Translations under genes and position numbers: made by a program
Assembly: GCA_963605115.1 (NCBI GenBank)
Contig: CAVCTM010000105.1
Location: forward strand, 1 to 7,263
Direction: 5' to 3'
Source: SVKR01 sp963605115
GTDB lineage: Bacteria > Bacillota > Clostridia > Oscillospirales > Oscillospiraceae
Length of the DNA stretch: 7,263 nucleotides
The notes under the pieces: model-generated
Told to the model about the DNA's origin: nothing
What the model saw: the letters and a program-made list of their open reading frames with translations, nothing else
Databases searched by the model: none
In this document: positions 4,978 to 7,263 of the stretch, one piece after another
Layout of the letters: the number at the start of each line of letters is the position of its first letter
Numbering within the stretch: position 1 is the first letter of the stretch

Positions 4978-5412
4978 ATGTCCGCTTCCAAAAAGAATCT
5001 GATCTTCATCCTGCTCGTCTTCGTCGTCGTGACCGCCTACACGCTCTTCGGCGGCGGCGGGAAGGGCTATGACTTCTCCCTCGAAAACGAGACGCTGACC
5101 GTCAGCGGTCCGGAGGAATACAGCTTCTCCGTGCCCTTCGCGGACATCGCAGACGTCGCGCTCGCGGAGGATTTTGACCCCGGTCTCTGCGTCTCCGGCG
5201 GCAGCAGCCGCAAGTATAACTGGGGCACATGGGAAAACGCCGCCCTCGGGGAGTATCAGCTCTGCATGCTTGCCAAGCTCTCCGACTGCGTTGTCGTGAC
5301 GGCGGCGGACGGGGCGCACTATGTCTTCAACATCGAAAGCGACCGCACCACGGCGGAATTTGCCTCCTCGTTCCGGGAGTATCTGGACACGCTGGCGGCG
5401 GAAAAGGAGTAA
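4978..5412 (+). CDS. Small membrane-anchored protein of unknown function
   Basis: A 144-residue protein that I do not recognise with certainty. After a short positively charged start (K5, K6) there is one hydrophobic helix at about 8-24, then a glycine run (25-28) and a soluble domain of about 115 residues. The soluble part alternates predicted beta strands (YDFSLENETLTV, YSFSVPFADIADVAL, YQLCMLAKLSDCVVV, HYVFNIES) and ends in an amphipathic helix (TTAEFASSFREYLDTLAAEK). This strand-rich layout with a final helix resembles bacterial PH-like domains, a tentative comparison only. By the positive-inside rule the domain would lie outside the membrane. It is first in the cluster with pepT, with 8 bases between its stop and the pepT ATG. 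The start is supported by the promoter and by AAGGAG at 4961-4966, although the spacing to the ATG (11) is a little long. Confidence 0.78.
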   Translation: MSASKKNLIFILLVFVVVTAYTLFGGGGKGYDFSLENETLTVSGPEEYSFSVPFADIADVALAEDFDPGLCVSGGSSRKYNWGTWENAALGEYQLCMLAKLSDCVVVTAADGAHYVFNIESDRTTAEFASSFREYLDTLAAEKE

Positions 5413-5420
5413 AAAACAAA

Positions 5421-6635
5421 ATGGAATCTGCAAAACAGCGCTTCCTGCGCTATGTCAGAGTCTGGACAACATCGGACGAATCCAGCGGGACCTCGCCCTC
5501 CACGGAGCGGCAGCGCGACCTCGGACGCCTTCTGGAGTCGGAGCTCGCCGCCCTCGGCTGCCGGGATGTTCACATGGACACCTGCGGCAACGTGATCGCG
5601 ACGCTGCCCGCCGCCCCCGGCTGCGAGCGTGCGCCGAAGATCGCGCTCATCGCGCATGTGGACACCTCGCCGGACGCACCGGGCGAGGGTGTGAATCCCC
5701 GCATCGTGCGCTATGAAGGCGGCGAGCTGCCGCTCGGCAACGGCGTTTCGCTGACCCCGGCGCTCTGCCGCGGGCTGGAGGATCACATCGGCGATGAGCT
5801 CATCGTCACGGACGGCTCCACCTTACTCGGCGCGGACGACAAGGCGGGCGTCGCGGAGATCATGGCGGCGGCGGAGACGCTGATCGAGACCGGCGCAAAG
5901 CACGGCGAGCTGCGCATCGTGTTCACGACGGACGAGGAGATCGGCTGCGGCGTGGACGGGCTCAGCGTGCCGGAGCTCGGCTGCGACTGGGGCTACACCG
6001 TGGACGGCGGTCCGCTCGGCGAGATCGAGTATGAAAACTTCAACGCCGCCGGCGCGGTCGTGACGGTCCACGGCGTCGGCGTCCACCCCGGCGACGCGAA
6101 GGACGTGATGGTCAATGCCGCCGCCGTTGCGATGGAGCTCCACGCCCTGCTCCCGGCGGACGAGGTGCCGGAGAAAACGAGCGGCTACGAGGGATTTTTC
6201 CATCTGCACGACATGCGCGGCTGCTGCACGGAGGCTGTGCTCGAATACATCATCCGCGACCACGACCGCCCGCGCTTCGAGCGCCGCAAGGCGCTTTTCC
6301 GCGCCGCCGCGGACGCGATCAACGCCAAATACGGTCCCGGCACCGCCGAGGCGGACATCCGCGACACTTACTACAATATGAAGGAAAAGATCGAGCCGCA
6401 CATGCACCTCATCACCCGCGCCGAGGCAGCCTTCCGCGCAAACGGCATCGAGCCGCGCTGCGTCCCCATCCGCGGCGGCACGGACGGCGCGCGCCTGAGC
6501 TGGGACGGGCTGCCCTGCCCCAATCTCTCCACCGGCGGGTATAATTACCACAGCGTCCGCGAGTGGATCCCGGCGGAGAGCCTCGACGCTATGGCGCGCG
6601 TGCTCGTGACGCTCGCGGAGGGCTTCGCGGAATGA
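5421..6635 (+). CDS. pepT: Peptidase T (tripeptide aminopeptidase, M20 family)
   Basis: A 404-residue protein, close to the 408 of E. coli PepT. Peptidase T is a cytoplasmic two-zinc aminopeptidase that removes the N-terminal residue from tripeptides. Metal and catalytic motifs are all visible in the expected order: HVDTSPD (79-85; ligand H79, catalytic D81), GADDKAG (137-143; bridging D140), DEEIG (171-175; general base and ligand glutamates E172/E173), TVDGGPLGE (193-201; D195) and GYNYH (373-377; ligand H377). The M20 dimerisation (lid) domain lies between about 205 and 320, including GVGVHPGDAKDVMVNA (218-233). The set is intact, so the enzyme should be active. AAAAGGAG at 5402-5409 supports the ATG, overlapping the end of the preceding gene. 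The stop overlaps the next start codon (ATGA), indicating coupling with the acetyltransferase. A longer in-frame opening upstream overlaps the preceding gene and was rejected. Confidence 0.97.
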   Translation: MESAKQRFLRYVRVWTTSDESSGTSPSTERQRDLGRLLESELAALGCRDVHMDTCGNVIATLPAAPGCERAPKIALIAHVDTSPDAPGEGVNPRIVRYEGGELPLGNGVSLTPALCRGLEDHIGDELIVTDGSTLLGADDKAGVAEIMAAAETLIETGAKHGELRIVFTTDEEIGCGVDGLSVPELGCDWGYTVDGGPLGEIEYENFNAAGAVVTVHGVGVHPGDAKDVMVNAAAVAMELHALLPADEVPEKTSGYEGFFHLHDMRGCCTEAVLEYIIRDHDRPRFERRKALFRAAADAINAKYGPGTAEADIRDTYYNMKEKIEPHMHLITRAEAAFRANGIEPRCVPIRGGTDGARLSWDGLPCPNLSTGGYNYHSVREWIPAESLDAMARVLVTLAEGFAE

Positions 6636-7102
6636 AGGAATTGGAGGTGCGCAGCGCACGGCTCGTTCTCCGTCCGCGGACGGAGGAGGAGATGCTTGCC
6701 CTATATGATGCGGAGACCGACCCGGAGGACCGCAAGGCGTACAGCGAGATGCTGGCGCTGATGCGCGATAAGCCGGAGACGGCGGAATGGGCATGCGACT
6801 GGCGCGTCTCCCTGCCGGACGGCACGGAGGTCGGCGGCGCCGGCTTCAAGGGCGCGCCGGACGCGGACGGCAGCGTGGAGATCGGCTACGCCACGCTCCC
6901 CGCCCACCGACGCCGGGGCTACGCCGCGGAATACACCGCCGCGCTGAGCCGCTGGGCGCTCGCCCAGCCGGGCGTGAAGCGCGTCCGCGCCCAGACGGAG
7001 CCGGACAACACCGCAAGCCAGCGGACCCTCGCCCGCTGCGGCTTTGTCCCCTGCGGAGTTGGGGAGGAAGGTCCGATGTTTGCGTTGTGTCAGCGGGGGT
7101 GA
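6632..7102 (+). CDS. GNAT family N-acetyltransferase (RimJ/RimL-like)
   Basis: A 156-residue GNAT protein that transfers an acetyl group from acetyl-CoA to an amine; its acceptor is unknown. The opening LEVRSARLVLRPRTEEEML (4-22) is the usual start of the RimJ/RimL-like group. The beta strand VEIGYATL (82-89) leads into the acetyl-CoA pyrophosphate loop HRRRGYA (92-98), followed by its long helix. TEPDNTASQRTLARCGFVPC (122-141) is the classic C-terminal segment in which the Asn and the alpha helix precede the GF turn. The start codon overlaps the pepT stop in ATGA, so translation is probably coupled and the two proteins are made together. An earlier in-frame opening inside pepT was rejected because it adds non-family residues. 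Codon use matches the neighbours. Confidence 0.9.
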   Translation: MKELEVRSARLVLRPRTEEEMLALYDAETDPEDRKAYSEMLALMRDKPETAEWACDWRVSLPDGTEVGGAGFKGAPDADGSVEIGYATLPAHRRRGYAAEYTAALSRWALAQPGVKRVRAQTEPDNTASQRTLARCGFVPCGVGEEGPMFALCQRG

Positions 7103-7111
7103 AAATTTGAA

Positions 7112-7159
7112 TGCGCCTTGCGGCGCAAAGATTTGATTTATTTCGCGCCGCAGGCGCGA
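7112..7159. repeat. Two GCGCC-type stem-loops downstream of the pepT cluster
   Basis: TGCGCC-TTGC-GGCGCA (7112-7127, 6-bp stem) and TCGCGCC-GCA-GGCGCGA (7143-7159, 7-bp stem) follow one another about 10 bases after the acetyltransferase stop, separated by an A/T-rich stretch. No T run typical of an intrinsic terminator follows either. They look like units of a structured intergenic repeat. Confidence 0.6.
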
Positions 7160-7217
7160 CTTACTTTGCCCCTCGCCCTAAAGGACTAGCGCCTTCGGCG
7201 CGTCGCGGGAAAGTAAG
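7160..7217. repeat. Long-range inverted repeat enclosing a GCGCC hairpin
   Basis: CTTACTTT (7160-7167) and AAAGTAAG (7210-7217) are perfect 8-base inverted repeats. They are extended inward by CCC (7169-7171) with GGG (7207-7209) across one unpaired G. Inside is a GCGCC-TTC-GGCGC hairpin (7189-7201). The layout is a branched or cruciform-like fold. It encodes no recognisable protein. Confidence 0.6.
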
Positions 7218-7229
7218 CAAAGGCGCGGT

Positions 7230-7263
7230 TAAGGGAAAACCCTTTCGAATGGGTTTTCCCTTA
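7230..7263. repeat. 13-bp hairpin at the right window edge
   Basis: TAAGGGAAAACCC (7230-7242) pairs perfectly with GGGTTTTCCCTTA (7251-7263) around an eight-base loop containing the palindrome TTCGAA. The stem reaches the last base of the window and may continue. It could terminate the pepT transcript or be the end of a repeat element; what follows is outside the window, so the presence of a T run cannot be judged. Confidence 0.7.

Noticed and set aside
5823..6794. Long open frame on the minus strand opposite pepT and the acetyltransferase gene
   Set aside because: pepT on the other strand has every catalytic motif intact. The antisense translation is low-complexity, rich in Ala, Arg, Val and His, and has no family signature.
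7103..7263. CRISPR array or insertion sequence at the right edge
   Set aside because: The repeats are inverted rather than direct and equally spaced, no spacers are present, and no transposase frame is visible.

Overview
The window is a G+C-rich stretch of bacterial chromosome, most likely from a Clostridia-type Firmicute, perhaps a gut Oscillospiraceae relative. This placement is inferred from gene content: a tetrahydrofolate (THF) riboswitch ahead of an ECF-type folate S component, separate FchA and FolD enzymes, a compact iron-sulfur flavoprotein, strong AGGAG-type ribosome binding sites and sigma-A-like promoters. No lineage marker was available to confirm it.

Left edge (1-98): the 3' part of a tRNA-Arg with anticodon CCT, reading rightwards, followed by a perfect hairpin flanked by A and T runs. 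The hairpin serves as a shared bidirectional terminator with the convergent transporter gene.

Minus-strand folate/formate block (96-4148, transcribed right to left): fchA (methenyl-THF cyclohydrolase/cyclodeaminase family), folD (methylene-THF dehydrogenase) and a short formate/nitrite-family channel are tightly packed with overlapping start and stop codons. A hairpin and a clear THF riboswitch follow, and then folT (folate ECF S component) and an OFA-family MFS transporter. The FolD protein lacks the lysine and glutamine that carry the cyclohydrolase reaction in bifunctional FolD. The neighbouring FchA therefore probably supplies that step, and the channel would move the formate at the end of the pathway. 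The riboswitch is followed by two mutually exclusive hairpins, one of which buries the folT ribosome binding site, so folate uptake is probably shut off at translation when reduced folates are plentiful.

Middle (4221-4977): an iron-sulfur flavoprotein-like reductase on the minus strand, and a divergent promoter region in which two sigma-A-type promoters overlap a palindrome spanning both -35 boxes.

Plus-strand block (4978-7102): a small membrane-anchored protein of unknown role, peptidase T (pepT) and a GNAT acetyltransferase. They are closely spaced and probably co-transcribed.

Right edge (7103-7263): about 160 bases without a gene, dense in inverted repeats and GCGCC-type stem-loops. It ends in a 13-bp hairpin and is probably a dispersed structured intergenic element and/or terminator region.
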